Origin: Gammaproteobacteria bacterium
Lineage (GTDB): Bacteria; Pseudomonadota; Gammaproteobacteria; Poriferisulfidales; Poriferisulfidaceae
DNA: 59,718 bases
Assembly (NCBI GenBank): GCA_026713705.1
Contig: JAPONY010000038.1
Span: 1-59,718 of the forward strand
Direction: 5' to 3'
Shown one piece after another: positions 34,867 through 44,022 of this stretch. The number at the start of each line of letters is the position of its first letter. The stretch's first letter is position 1. Both the position numbers and the translations under genes were made by a program. Below the pieces are notes generated by a model, which was not told where the DNA came from, made no database searches, and saw nothing but the letters and a program-made list of their open reading frames with translations.

Positions 34867-35160
34867 ATGGATCTGACCGCCGAGACCGTGCGCGGGATCG
34901 CGCAACTTGCCCGGCTTCGCCCCAGCCCCTCGGAAGAGGAGCGCCTGATTCAGGATCTGGACGCGGTCCTGGAGTTTTTCGCCCAGCTCAGCGAGGCAGA
35001 GGTCGAAGGCATCGAACCGATGGCGCACCCGCTCGAAGTCGACCAGCGCATGCGCGAGGACGAGGTGACCGAACCCGACCGGCGGGAAGACTACCAGGCG
35101 ATTGCCCCGGATGCACGCGAGGGCCTGTACCGGGTCCCCGCAGTACTGGACTCCGACTGA
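34867..35160 (+). CDS. gatC: Asp-tRNA(Asn)/Glu-tRNA(Gln) amidotransferase subunit C
   Basis: A 97-residue protein beginning [20 protein letters not shown], with the GatC features [25 protein letters not shown] and the C-terminal [14 protein letters not shown] that belts GatA and GatB together. Its stop overlaps the gatA start. GatC stabilises the transamidase, which makes Gln-tRNA(Gln) and/or Asn-tRNA(Asn). Confidence 0.92.
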   Translation: MDLTAETVRGIAQLARLRPSPSEEERLIQDLDAVLEFFAQLSEAEVEGIEPMAHPLEVDQRMREDEVTEPDRREDYQAIAPDAREGLYRVPAVLDSD

Positions 35161-36614
35161 TGCACGAACGGACCCTGCTGGAGCAGGCCCAGGCACTGCG
35201 GGCCGGAGAAGTGTCCAGCGTCGAACTGACGCGGTCCTACCTTGAGCGCATCAAGGCCCACGACGGGTCGATCAACAGTTTCATCACGGTGACGGAAGAG
35301 CAGGCCCTGGCACAGGCCGAGGCGGCGGACCGTGCGCATTCCGCCGGCGAAGCCGGACCGCTGACCGGCGTCCCCCTGGCACACAAGGACATCTTCTGCA
35401 CGCGCGGCGTGAAGACCAGCTGCGGCTCCCGCATGCTGGACAACTTCGTCTCGCCGTACGACGCCACGGTCGTGGAACGGCTGGGGGCGGCCGGCATGGT
35501 GATGCTCGGCAAGACCAACATGGACGAATTCGCAATGGGCTCGTCCAACGAGCCCAGCCACTACGGCCCGGTCCGCAACCCTTGGGATCTGGAGCGGGTC
35601 CCGGGCGGCTCCAGCGGCGGTTCGGCCGCGGCGGTGGCGGCACGTCTGGCCCCGGCGGCCACGGCGACGGACACCGGCGGTTCCATCCGGCAGCCGGCCA
35701 CGTTCTGCGGAGTGACCGGCCTGAAGCCGACCTACGGGCGGGTGTCGCGCTTCGGCATGGTGGCCTACGCCTCCAGCCTGGACCAAGGCGGCATGCTGGG
35801 CGTGAGCGCCGAGGATTGCGCGGCGCTGCTCGGCGCGATGGCGGGCTTCGATTCCCGCGACTCGACCAGCGTGGACCATCCCGTGCCGGACTATTCCAAG
35901 GAAATGGCACAACCGATCGACGGCCTGCGCCTGGGCCTGCCGAAGGAATTCTTCGACGACCGGCTGGATGCGCGGATCCGGGCCGCCGTGGAAGAGGCGG
36001 TCGCGGCCTGGGAGGGGCAGGGCGCCAAACCGGTCGAGATCTCGCTACCGAACCTGGAGCTCGCCACCCCGGCCTACTACGTGATCGCCTCGGCCGAATG
36101 CTCGTCGAACCTGGCCCGCTACGACGGGGTGCGCTACGGGCACCGCTGCCAGGACCCGGAAGACCTGGAGGACTTGTTCTGCCGCTCGCGCGAGGAAGGG
36201 TTCGGGGCGGAAGTGCGCCGACGCATCATGCTCGGGACGTACGCTCTGTCCGCCGGCTACCGCGATGCGTACTACGGCCGCGCGCAACGCGTACGGCAGT
36301 TGATCCGGCGGGACTTCCAGCAGGCGTTCGAAAAAGTCGACGCGATCGCGGCGCCGGTCTCGCCGGTGCTGCCGTTCAAGCTCGGCGAGAAGATGCAGGA
36401 CCCGGTGGCGATGTACCTGATCGACTGCTACACCATCCCGGTCAACCTGGCCGGCCTGCCGGGCCTGTCATTGCCGGCGCGGCCGGTGGACGGGCTGCCG
36501 ACCGGCATGCAGCTGATCGGCAACTATTTCGACGAGGCGCAGCTGCTTGGCTTCGGTGCCGCCTGGCAACGGGAGACGGACTGGCACCGGCAGGTGCCGC
36601 CGGAGTTCGCATGA
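35160..36614 (+). CDS. gatA: Asp-tRNA(Asn)/Glu-tRNA(Gln) amidotransferase subunit A
   Basis: A 484-residue amidase-signature protein. [17 protein letters not shown] near 148-164 and [11 protein letters not shown] near 169-179 hold the cis-Ser and nucleophilic Ser, with the Lys in VPLAHKDIF near 75-83. It releases ammonia from glutamine and passes it to GatB. Starts at the base overlapping the gatC stop and ends overlapping gatB (ATGA), so the trio is one translationally coupled operon. Length is normal. Confidence 0.94.
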   Translation: MHERTLLEQAQALRAGEVSSVELTRSYLERIKAHDGSINSFITVTEEQALAQAEAADRAHSAGEAGPLTGVPLAHKDIFCTRGVKTSCGSRMLDNFVSPYDATVVERLGAAGMVMLGKTNMDEFAMGSSNEPSHYGPVRNPWDLERVPGGSSGGSAAAVAARLAPAATATDTGGSIRQPATFCGVTGLKPTYGRVSRFGMVAYASSLDQGGMLGVSAEDCAALLGAMAGFDSRDSTSVDHPVPDYSKEMAQPIDGLRLGLPKEFFDDRLDARIRAAVEEAVAAWEGQGAKPVEISLPNLELATPAYYVIASAECSSNLARYDGVRYGHRCQDPEDLEDLFCRSREEGFGAEVRRRIMLGTYALSAGYRDAYYGRAQRVRQLIRRDFQQAFEKVDAIAAPVSPVLPFKLGEKMQDPVAMYLIDCYTIPVNLAGLPGLSLPARPVDGLPTGMQLIGNYFDEAQLLGFGAAWQRETDWHRQVPPEFA

Positions 36615-38050
36615 GCGAGTGGGAGACGGTTATCGGGCTGGAAGTCCACACCCAGCTGTCGACCCGAAGCAAGCTGTTCTCCGCCGCCTCGACGCAGTTT
36701 GGTGCGGAACCGAACCGCCAGGCCTGCGGCATCGATCTGGCCCTGCCGGGGGTGCTGCCGGTGGTCAACCGCGAGGCCATTCGCATGGCGGTCCTGTTCG
36801 GGCTTTCGGTGGGCGCGAAGATCCGTACGCCCTGCGTGTTCGCGCGCAAGAACTACTTCTACCCGGACCTGCCGCGCGGCTACCAGATCAGCCAGTACGA
36901 ACTGCCGATCGTCGAGGGCGGCATGATCGAGATCGAACTCCAGGACGGCAGCCGACGGCAGATTGACCTGACCCGGGCGCACCTGGAGGAAGACGCGGGC
37001 AAGCTGCTGCACGAAGGCTACGCCGGAGAAAGTGCGGTGGATCTCAACCGCGCCGGCGTGCCGCTGATGGAAATCGTCTCGGAGCCGCAGATGCGCAGCC
37101 CCGAGGAGGCCTCCGCCTACATGCGCGCCGTGCACGGCATCGTCACCTTCCTGGAGATCTGCGACGGCAACATGGAACAGGGCTCGTTTCGCTGCGACGC
37201 GAACATTTCCATGCGGCGCAAGGGCGAGACGGAACTGGGCGTCAAGGTCGAACTGAAGAACATCAACTCGTTCCGCTTCGTCGAGCGCGCCCTGCGCTAC
37301 GAGCAGCAACGCCAGGTCGAAGCACTGGAGTCCGGCGAACCGATCATCCAAGAGACCCGGCAGTACGACCCGGCGGCCGACCGCACCCGCCCGATGCGGG
37401 TCAAGGAATATGCAGACGACTACCGGTATTTCCCGGACCCCGACCTGCTGCCGGTCGTCGTCGACGAGGCGATGCAGGCGGAACTGGCCGAATCGCTGCC
37501 GGAACTTCCTCAGGCACGCAAGGCCCGGCTGGTCGAGCAATACGCACTGGCCGCGGATCTCGCCGCCGTGCTGGTGCAGAGCCGGCAGTGGGCCGATTAT
37601 TTCGAGGCGGCCGTCGAGGCCGGCGCAAGCGCCTCCACCGCGGCCCGCTGGATCACCGGCGAGGTGTTCGCCCATATGCACAAGCATTCGACTGAAGAAG
37701 TCGAGCCTCCGGTGTCCGCGGATTCGCTGGCGCAACTGCTGAAGTGCATCGATTCCGGCGTCGTGTCCAACAGCGCGGCGAAAGAAGTGCTGGCCGCGAT
37801 GTGGCAGGGCGAAGGCGAAGCCGAGACGATCATCGAGGCGCGAGGTTTGCGCCAGGTCGGCGCAGGAGCCGATCTGGACCAGTGGGTCGATCAGGCCATC
37901 GAAGCGCACCCGGACGAGGCAGCGCAATACCGCGGCGGCAAGGACCGGCTGCTTGGCTTCTTCGTCGGGCAGGTGATGAAGGCGTCGGGCGGCAAAGCGG
38001 ACCCGAAGCAGGTCAGCGAACAGCTGCGTGCGAAGCTTCAGGTCGATTGA
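36611..38050 (+). CDS. gatB: Asp-tRNA(Asn)/Glu-tRNA(Gln) amidotransferase subunit B
   Basis: A 479-residue protein. [21 protein letters not shown] marks the true start at the ATG overlapping gatA's stop; the same frame continues open upstream but that is coincidental. [18 protein letters not shown] and [16 protein letters not shown] are GatB hallmarks, and the C-terminal YqeY-like tail binds tRNA. GatB activates the misacylated tRNA with ATP and transfers ammonia. Confidence 0.94.
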   Translation: MSEWETVIGLEVHTQLSTRSKLFSAASTQFGAEPNRQACGIDLALPGVLPVVNREAIRMAVLFGLSVGAKIRTPCVFARKNYFYPDLPRGYQISQYELPIVEGGMIEIELQDGSRRQIDLTRAHLEEDAGKLLHEGYAGESAVDLNRAGVPLMEIVSEPQMRSPEEASAYMRAVHGIVTFLEICDGNMEQGSFRCDANISMRRKGETELGVKVELKNINSFRFVERALRYEQQRQVEALESGEPIIQETRQYDPAADRTRPMRVKEYADDYRYFPDPDLLPVVVDEAMQAELAESLPELPQARKARLVEQYALAADLAAVLVQSRQWADYFEAAVEAGASASTAARWITGEVFAHMHKHSTEEVEPPVSADSLAQLLKCIDSGVVSNSAAKEVLAAMWQGEGEAETIIEARGLRQVGAGADLDQWVDQAIEAHPDEAAQYRGGKDRLLGFFVGQVMKASGGKADPKQVSEQLRAKLQVD

Positions 38051-38065
38051 GATGGGGAAAGACTG

Positions 38066-38839
38066 ATGAAAATCACTTTTTCATCGCTATTGCTGCTGGC
38101 TTGCGGTTCGGTTGCGGCCGAAATCGTCGAGGAGCCGGTCGATTTTGAACACGATGGCGCCCAGCACAGAGGCTACATCTACTACGACAGCAGCGACTCC
38201 GCCGAACGCCCCGGCATCCTGGTGGTGCATGAGTGGTGGGGCTTGAATGCCTATGCCCGTGAGCGTGCGAGGCAGATGGCTGCCGATGGCTATGTGGCTT
38301 TCGCCATGGACATGTATGGGGCGGACAAGGTGACCGAGCATCCCGAACAGGCCAAGGAATGGATGGTGCAGACCACCAGCAATGTCGCGGACTGGCAGAA
38401 GCGCGCGCAACTGGGGGTCGAATTGCTGCGCGCCCACGAAATGACCGACGGGAAAAACATTGCCGCGATCGGCTACTGCTTCGGAGGCTCCACCGTCATG
38501 CAACTCGCCTACAGCGGCGCGGACGTCAAAGGCGTGGTTACCCTGCACGGCTCATTGCCGCCGGCTTCCGCCGATCAGGCAGAGGCAATCAAGGCCGCGA
38601 TACTGGTCGAACACGGAAATGCCGATCCCTTTATCCCGGAGGAAAGAGTCCGTCAGTTCCGCGCGGCACTGGATGCGGCCGAGGCCGACTACACGTTCAA
38701 CGGTTACGACGGCGTGCTCCACGGATTTACCAACCCGGAGGCATCGAAGTACGGCATCGAGGCCCTGAAATACGACGCCCATGCCGATCAGCAGTCGACC
38801 GAGAACATGCGGGCGTTCTTCAGGCAGATTTTTCAGTAG
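38066..38839 (+). CDS. Secreted dienelactone hydrolase-family protein
   Basis: A 257-residue alpha/beta hydrolase with a short signal peptide (MKITFSSLLLLACGSVAA). The Cys nucleophile sits in GYCFGGSTVMQ near 136-146, the Asp in HGNADPFIPEE near 187-197, and the His in YDGVLHGFTNPEA near 214-226. The VVHEWWGLN segment near 53-61 supplies the conserved Glu of the family. The substrate is unknown; the periplasmic location argues against chlorocatechol catabolism. Starts 15 bases after gatB, so it may be read through from that operon. Confidence 0.85.
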   Translation: MKITFSSLLLLACGSVAAEIVEEPVDFEHDGAQHRGYIYYDSSDSAERPGILVVHEWWGLNAYARERARQMAADGYVAFAMDMYGADKVTEHPEQAKEWMVQTTSNVADWQKRAQLGVELLRAHEMTDGKNIAAIGYCFGGSTVMQLAYSGADVKGVVTLHGSLPPASADQAEAIKAAILVEHGNADPFIPEERVRQFRAALDAAEADYTFNGYDGVLHGFTNPEASKYGIEALKYDAHADQQSTENMRAFFRQIFQ

Positions 38840-38914
38840 TCTGGTCAGAGCCTAGGGCGAATCTTGCTCTGAAAAATTCTTCAGCCTGACACCAAACACG
38901 CCTCCGATTTTCAG

Positions 38915-39475
38915 CTACCGCAGAGGTAGCCCTAGAGTCTTCAGAACCTCCCGAAGCTCGTCATCATGCCGAGCTGCACGCTGGAGGTCGCTCAGGTCAA
39001 AACGGGTATCTAACACATCAGCCGATGCAGGCTTCTTGTACTCGGGCCATTGTTTCCGAAGGGCTCGCAAGGTCTTGTCCGCTGCAACGAATTCTTGCTC
39101 ATGGCCAGCATGAAGTCGCAACAGCAATCCTTCAAGATTAGGTGTCAGATAGACCAAGCGTATGCCTCTCTGGCCTTTTAAGGCGATTTCGGGGTCCCGG
39201 TTGTTTGATCGGTCTTGCTTGATCCGGTCGGAATCGAGGAGAATCAACCCGGCAGCAAATTTCCCATGCGCGTCAGTACGTTTTCGATACTGGGCGACAG
39301 CATGATTCGCAATCGCGAGGCTATCTCCGCCGTCGCAAACGGTTATGTCGAGATGAACGATAGGGTTAGGGTGGTTGCGAAGGCGTTCAAGCCATCTCGC
39401 AAAAGACTTTTCACTTTCCCCCTCGGCACCGATGAAGAAGCGCTTTCGCTTCGGAACCGGGGGGCGGGGCGGCAT
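38915..39475 (-). CDS. RloB-like protein (Toprim/abortive-infection family)
   Basis: A 186-residue protein with a basic N-terminus, then FFIGAEGESEKSF near 13-25, GLILLDSDRIKQ near 75-86, and RLVYLTPNLEGLLLRLHAGHE near 105-125. The GEGxTE-like Glu and the D-S-D motif match the RloB/Toprim-like nuclease core, and the NLEGLL segment is characteristic. RloB genes pair with RloA-type AAA ATPases, as here (start 3 bases after the ATPase stop). It is probably the effector nuclease of an OLD-type abortive infection or restriction-linked module. Confidence 0.68.
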   Translation of the reverse strand: MPPRPPVPKRKRFFIGAEGESEKSFARWLERLRNHPNPIVHLDITVCDGGDSLAIANHAVAQYRKRTDAHGKFAAGLILLDSDRIKQDRSNNRDPEIALKGQRGIRLVYLTPNLEGLLLRLHAGHEQEFVAADKTLRALRKQWPEYKKPASADVLDTRFDLSDLQRAARHDDELREVLKTLGLPLR

Positions 39476-39478
39476 TCG

Positions 39479-40693
39479 TCAGCCGAAAGCTGGCAGTCCG
39501 CCTAAAGCGCCACTGCGATATTGTTTTTGAAGGTTCGTTCCCCGCCGCAGTCCGGAAATATCCCGCATTCCATATGCGTGGGTTGCGCCGCTCCGGTCTT
39601 TTTCGACGATGAAGATTTCTTCTTTTTCAAGTTCGTTGAGAACGGACACATTGTGGAGCGCGCAGATCAATTGTGCTTTCTTAGGGTTTGTTTCATTCTT
39701 CCGAAACCAGTTCAGGACTTCCATGGAGAGTTCAGTATGAAAATCGGCATCAAGAGAGTCCATAACCGCTAGGTGACCACTATCGAGAGCGTCGTTGAAT
39801 GAAGGGTACATGTGCACTAGGCGCCGTGTTCCGGTAGATTCTTCCTGCAGCATAACTGGTGCATTGAGCCCGTGGTGGTCGAATGTAAGAAACCACTTTC
39901 CGTTCTGTGCCGACTGGAGCTTTATGTCTTTGATACCGAGATCAAAACGCTGCAATTTGTCCGAAACCTTGTCCGTCAGATCTTTTTGCTCTCGGTAATG
40001 ATCAACTATATTCTCTGCGCCAGAGCTCCTCGGGCTATTTTCTATTCTGGCGATGTTAGTCTGAGCCTCGCTAATGTCTTCTTGAAGATTCACGAAAAAA
40101 GGCACTCCCATCCTCGCAAGGCTCGAAATAGCTGAGGCGTTTTCTGGAATAGAAGATAGGCGGTCGTCACGGGGGCGCAGGCCTATTTCCTTTTCAACAT
40201 AAATATGCTGGCCTTTTTCTCGCTCTAGAAGGCGGCGGGGACGCCTCTTTGGAAAAGAATATAGTGCTTCACGGCTGACTCTGGTAGCGTAGAGGTTGGT
40301 CTCATCCCTCTCCAACTCTAGGGTATACCGAAGCAGTGTGCTCGCAGAGTCATCGTGACCTTTTTGGGGCAATGTCTCAAAATCTATTTCAATTTTAGTG
40401 GGGCTAACTAGTGCCTCTGGCCCCAGAAATGAGGGAAAAGTGCGAATATGGCTAGACTGGTAGCCGTATGAATATATGATAAAGCGAAAGGTTTCGACTA
40501 TGGCACGCAGCAGGGTGCTTTTGCCGGATCCATTAGGGCCGACTAATGCAATTACACTAGGCAGGCGCACATCAGGCCGCGAATGGCTTGTCCGGAAACA
40601 AGGTACCTCCGGAGTCGTGCCAGGAATTCGAAAGTCAAGCTCAACGGCATCCCGGATGGACTGGAAATTGCTAATGCTGAATCTGTGAATCAT
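39479..40693 (-). CDS. RloA-like AAA ATPase (OLD/ABC-type)
   Basis: A 404-residue protein using the ATG at 40693 (an in-frame TTG at 40720 is less likely; neither has a clear Shine-Dalgarno). FSISNFQSIRDAVELDF at the N-terminus and Walker A GPNGSGKST near 51-59 are those of AAA_15/AAA_21 (COG1106-like) ATPases. The Walker B region reads VMDSLDADFHTELSMEVLNWF near 308-328, with Ser where these families usually carry the catalytic Glu. HNVSVLN and FIVEKDRSGATHAYG near the end are the switch-His and following motifs. It should act as sensor for the RloB-like partner immediately downstream. Confidence 0.78.
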   Translation of the reverse strand: MIHRFSISNFQSIRDAVELDFRIPGTTPEVPCFRTSHSRPDVRLPSVIALVGPNGSGKSTLLRAIVETFRFIIYSYGYQSSHIRTFPSFLGPEALVSPTKIEIDFETLPQKGHDDSASTLLRYTLELERDETNLYATRVSREALYSFPKRRPRRLLEREKGQHIYVEKEIGLRPRDDRLSSIPENASAISSLARMGVPFFVNLQEDISEAQTNIARIENSPRSSGAENIVDHYREQKDLTDKVSDKLQRFDLGIKDIKLQSAQNGKWFLTFDHHGLNAPVMLQEESTGTRRLVHMYPSFNDALDSGHLAVMDSLDADFHTELSMEVLNWFRKNETNPKKAQLICALHNVSVLNELEKEEIFIVEKDRSGATHAYGMRDISGLRRGTNLQKQYRSGALGGLPAFG

Positions 40694-40797
40694 AAGCAAA
40701 TCATAACATATTTTTGTCAACTGTTATATTTATTATGTAATTTATCGGGTATCTTACATGCGGAAGCAACACCATTCGATTTTACTGCTACGATTAA

Positions 40798-41640
40798 TTA
40801 GTGTGATGTCAGGCAGGCTCGCGGTAGACCGGGCAAATCAACCAAGGTCTTTGACCGCCCCCATCCCGCCCGCTCGACGATCTTCCGGCAGATGTCACCC
40901 TGATCCGCACCGTGTTCCAGTAGCAGCCGGGTACGCCGATGCGCGTGTCGGCGCGCCTGTACAGCCAGGATCCGGATCGCCTGGGTCCCCCGGGCCGGGG
41001 CGACCAATGCATGACGGGGCTCCCGACGCACGCCGGGAGATTGCAGGTGCGGGTCGTGGAGCCTGACGTAGGGCGGATTTCCGAGGATCAGGTCGAAAGT
41101 GCCGCCGGGCCACGGGTGACGCCAGTCTCCCTGTGTAAAAAGGATATTCTTCAGCCGCAGCCGCAGGGCGTTGCTTTGGGCCAGCTTGATTGCGGCACGC
41201 GACTGATCCAAAGCCAGGACCCGGCAATCAGGCCGGGCGCGGGCGAGAGCCAGAGCGAGCACGCCGCTGCCGGTGCCCCATTCGAGGATGCGCGCGCGGC
41301 GCGGCAGTTCGTGCAGGGCTTGTTCCGCAAGCAGTTCGGTTTCCGGGCGGGGAGCCAGTACCCGGGGAGTCAGCCGTAGCGCAAAATCCAGGAATTCGCA
41401 CTCGCCGCACAGGTGTGCAACCGAATGACCATCCTGTCGGCGGCGGATCAAAGATTCGCCTCGTGCCTGTTCCGCAGGGGTCAGTTCCCACTCCGGATGC
41501 GCCATGAGCCAGGCGTGGGAGCGGCGCAGGGCGTGGCTCCACAGCCATTCGGCATCGATGGCTGGGCTGTCGCTGCAGGAACTGAGTCGGGTCCGGGATT
41601 CGAGCAGCGCCTGGCGGAGGGTGGGCGGCTCAGCCGTCAC
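40798..41640 (-). CDS. prmC: Peptide chain release factor N5-glutamine methyltransferase
   Basis: A 280-residue SAM enzyme that methylates the GGQ glutamine of release factors. SAM motif [14 protein letters not shown] near 118-131, catalytic [14 protein letters not shown] near 186-199, and LLLEHGADQ near 237-245 are present. It starts inside the 3' end of prfA, its substrate gene, by 11 bases, as is usual. The stretch about 205-235 is more diverged than in typical family members but stays in frame. Confidence 0.88.
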   Translation of the reverse strand: MTAEPPTLRQALLESRTRLSSCSDSPAIDAEWLWSHALRRSHAWLMAHPEWELTPAEQARGESLIRRRQDGHSVAHLCGECEFLDFALRLTPRVLAPRPETELLAEQALHELPRRARILEWGTGSGVLALALARARPDCRVLALDQSRAAIKLAQSNALRLRLKNILFTQGDWRHPWPGGTFDLILGNPPYVRLHDPHLQSPGVRREPRHALVAPARGTQAIRILAVQARRHAHRRTRLLLEHGADQGDICRKIVERAGWGRSKTLVDLPGLPRACLTSH

Positions 41641-42718
41641 CGGCCTGCTCGGCCAGTTGCATGGCCTGGTGTTCCTGCCGCAGGGGGTCGATGACCGGGT
41701 TGAGGTCGCCCTCGAGCATCTCGTGCAGGGAGTGCAAGGTCAATCCGATCCGGTGGTCGGTGACGCGGCTCTGCGGGAAGTTGTAGGTCCGGATCCGCTC
41801 CGAACGGTCGCCGCTGCCGATCAGGTCGCGGCGGAGGCTGGCTTCCTCTTCGGCACGCCGCCGCCGTTCCATGTCCAGCAGCCGTGCCCGCAGCAGGGAC
41901 ATGGCCTGCTCCCGGTTGCGGTGTTGCGAGCGTTCGTCCTGGCACTCGATCACAATCCCGGAGGGCAGGTGGGTGATGCGGACCGCGGAATCGGTCTTGT
42001 TCAGGTGCTGCCCCCCGGCCCCGGAGGCGCGGAACCGGTCGACGCGCAGGTCGTCCGTTGAAAGTTCGATTTCATCGACTTCGTCGGTTTCCGGGAACAC
42101 CGCGACGGTGGCAGCCGAGGTGTGGATCCGGCCTTGAGACTCTGTTTGCGGGACGCGCTGCACCCGGTGCACGCCGGACTCGAACTTGAGCCGGGCATAG
42201 GCGTCCCGGCCGCGCACGCGCGCCACCACTTCGCGGTAGCCGCCTTGCTCGCCCTCGTTGTGGTTCAGCGACTCGATCTGCCAGCCGTTTTGCTCGGCGT
42301 ATCGGCTGTACATCCGGAACAGGTCTCCGGCGAACAGGGCCGCTTCGTTCCCGCCGGTCCCGGCACGGATCTCCAGGAATGCGTTGCACTGGTCGTGCGG
42401 GTCGACCGGGACCAGCAGCGCTTCGATCTCCTTCTCGATCTCGCCCATTCGCTGCCGCAGGCGCACTTGCTCTTCATCGGCCAGGGCGCGCAATGCGGCG
42501 TCCGGTTCGTCCTTCAGTTCGGCAATCGAGTCCAGTTCCCGTTGGCAGGCTTGGTGATCCTGGTACCGGTCCACCAGCGGCGCGAGGCGGGCAAATTCGC
42601 TGGACAGGTTGCGGTGGAGCGTGCGGTCGGACAGCACCTCGGGGTCGGCGAGCTGCTGCTGGACCCAGGCATGGCGTTCGACCGAACGGTCGAGCCGCGC
42701 CTGAAGGGACTCCCTCAT
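41630..42718 (-). CDS. prfA: Peptide chain release factor 1
   Basis: A 362-residue protein starting MRESLQARL at 42718, overlapping the hemA stop (ATGA); the open frame upstream lies inside hemA and is not used. [23 protein letters not shown] near 230-252 holds the GGQ tripeptide, and [27 protein letters not shown] near 284-310 is the RF1 signature. It terminates translation at UAA and UAG. hemA-prfA-prmC is the standard gammaproteobacterial order. Confidence 0.94.
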   Translation of the reverse strand: MRESLQARLDRSVERHAWVQQQLADPEVLSDRTLHRNLSSEFARLAPLVDRYQDHQACQRELDSIAELKDEPDAALRALADEEQVRLRQRMGEIEKEIEALLVPVDPHDQCNAFLEIRAGTGGNEAALFAGDLFRMYSRYAEQNGWQIESLNHNEGEQGGYREVVARVRGRDAYARLKFESGVHRVQRVPQTESQGRIHTSAATVAVFPETDEVDEIELSTDDLRVDRFRASGAGGQHLNKTDSAVRITHLPSGIVIECQDERSQHRNREQAMSLLRARLLDMERRRRAEEEASLRRDLIGSGDRSERIRTYNFPQSRVTDHRIGLTLHSLHEMLEGDLNPVIDPLRQEHQAMQLAEQAGDG

Positions 42719-43980
42719 GAGTCCGGGGAACGGGTCTTGAGCAGGGTGCGTGCCGCGTCGAGCAGGGAGTGGTCGTTGTCCTGGCCAGCCTCGTTCAGGG
42801 CTTGCGTCGGGTTGTGCGTCAGGCGGTTGCACAGCGTATGGGCGAGCCATTCCAGGGTCTCGTCGGGTCCGCGCCCGCGCTTCAGCCGCTGTTGCGCCTG
42901 CTCCAGTGTCTCGTCGCGCAGTTGCTGCGCCTGGTCGCGGTAGTCGCGGATCAGGGCGAAGGCGGATTCGCTCTGCGTGCGCCGCGCAAACTCCTCCACC
43001 TGCTGGTCGATGATGGCGCTCGCTTCCCGGCGGGCGTTCTCGCGGGATTGCAGGTTCTTCTCGACGACCTGGCGCAGGTCTTCCTGGGTGTACAGGTAGA
43101 CATCGGAGAGATGTGCGATCTGCGGCTCGATGTCGCGCGGCACGGCCAGATCCACCATGTAGATCGGCCGGTGCTTGCGCCGCCGGACGGCATCCTCGAC
43201 GATTCCCTTGCCGAGCACCGGCACCGGGCTCCCGGTGCTGCTGATGACGATGTCCGCGTCTTCCAGCGCATGCCCGATGTGGGACATCGGGATGGCATGC
43301 GCCAGCAGTTCCCGGGCGAGCTTCTGCGCGCGGTTCAGGTTGCGGTTGGCGATGGTGAGGTGACCGATCCCGGCGTCGTGCAGGTAGCGCGCCACCAGTC
43401 GTGCGGCTTCGCCCGCCCCGACCACCAGCGCCCGCCGTTCCTGCAGCTGGTCGAAGAACTGCTTGGTGAGGGCGACGGCGACATGGGCAATGGAGACCGG
43501 GTTGCGGCTGATCTCGGTCAGCGTGCGGACTTTTTTCGCCGCCGAGAAGGTGTGCTGAATCAGGCGGTGGAGTTCGCCGCCCAGGGTGCCGGCCTGTTCC
43601 GCATTGCGCGAGGCCTGCTTGAACTGCCCGAGGATCTCCGGTTCGCCGGGCACCATGGAGTCCAGCCCGCTGGCGACTTCGATGGCGTGCCGCACCGCGG
43701 CCTCGTCGGCATGCCAGTACAGTGCGTCCCGCAGGGATCCTTGGTCAATCTGGTGCCAGTGGCAGAGCCAGTCGCGGGCCTGGGCGATGTCCTCCGCGGT
43801 GTCGTGGCTGAGGTACAGCTCGGTGCGGTTGCAGGTGGACAGGATCATCGCCTCGCTGATATTTGGCAGCGAGGCCAGTTCCTTGAGGGCGGCATCCAGC
43901 GAATCCTGGGTGAACGCGATTTGCTCGCGCAAGTCCAGGCTGGCGGTCTGGTGATTGATGCCAAGAGTAGCCAATGCCAT
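42715..43980 (-). CDS. hemA: Glutamyl-tRNA reductase
   Basis: A 421-residue enzyme reducing Glu-tRNA(Glu) to glutamate-1-semialdehyde, the first step of C5 haem synthesis. [14 protein letters not shown] near 45-58 contains the catalytic Cys, [22 protein letters not shown] near 92-113 the substrate pocket, and [17 protein letters not shown] near 182-198 the NADPH-binding motif. A C-terminal dimerisation helix follows. First gene of the operon, divergent from the TPR lipoprotein gene across about 40 bases. Confidence 0.94.
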   Translation of the reverse strand: MALATLGINHQTASLDLREQIAFTQDSLDAALKELASLPNISEAMILSTCNRTELYLSHDTAEDIAQARDWLCHWHQIDQGSLRDALYWHADEAAVRHAIEVASGLDSMVPGEPEILGQFKQASRNAEQAGTLGGELHRLIQHTFSAAKKVRTLTEISRNPVSIAHVAVALTKQFFDQLQERRALVVGAGEAARLVARYLHDAGIGHLTIANRNLNRAQKLARELLAHAIPMSHIGHALEDADIVISSTGSPVPVLGKGIVEDAVRRRKHRPIYMVDLAVPRDIEPQIAHLSDVYLYTQEDLRQVVEKNLQSRENARREASAIIDQQVEEFARRTQSESAFALIRDYRDQAQQLRDETLEQAQQRLKRGRGPDETLEWLAHTLCNRLTHNPTQALNEAGQDNDHSLLDAARTLLKTRSPDS

Positions 43981-44022
43981 AATAGTTTGAAGTTCCCAAG
44001 CCCCACTGCTGCGACGGCTGTC

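Noticed and set aside
38840-38914. Possible terminator after the dienelactone hydrolase (CAGAGC...GCTCTG with AAAAATT)
   Set aside because: Only six base pairs with a 14-base loop; too weak to call.
42769-44022. Long upstream extension of the TPR lipoprotein frame
   Set aside because: It runs antisense through hemA; the lipoprotein signal peptide shows that translation begins near 44023.
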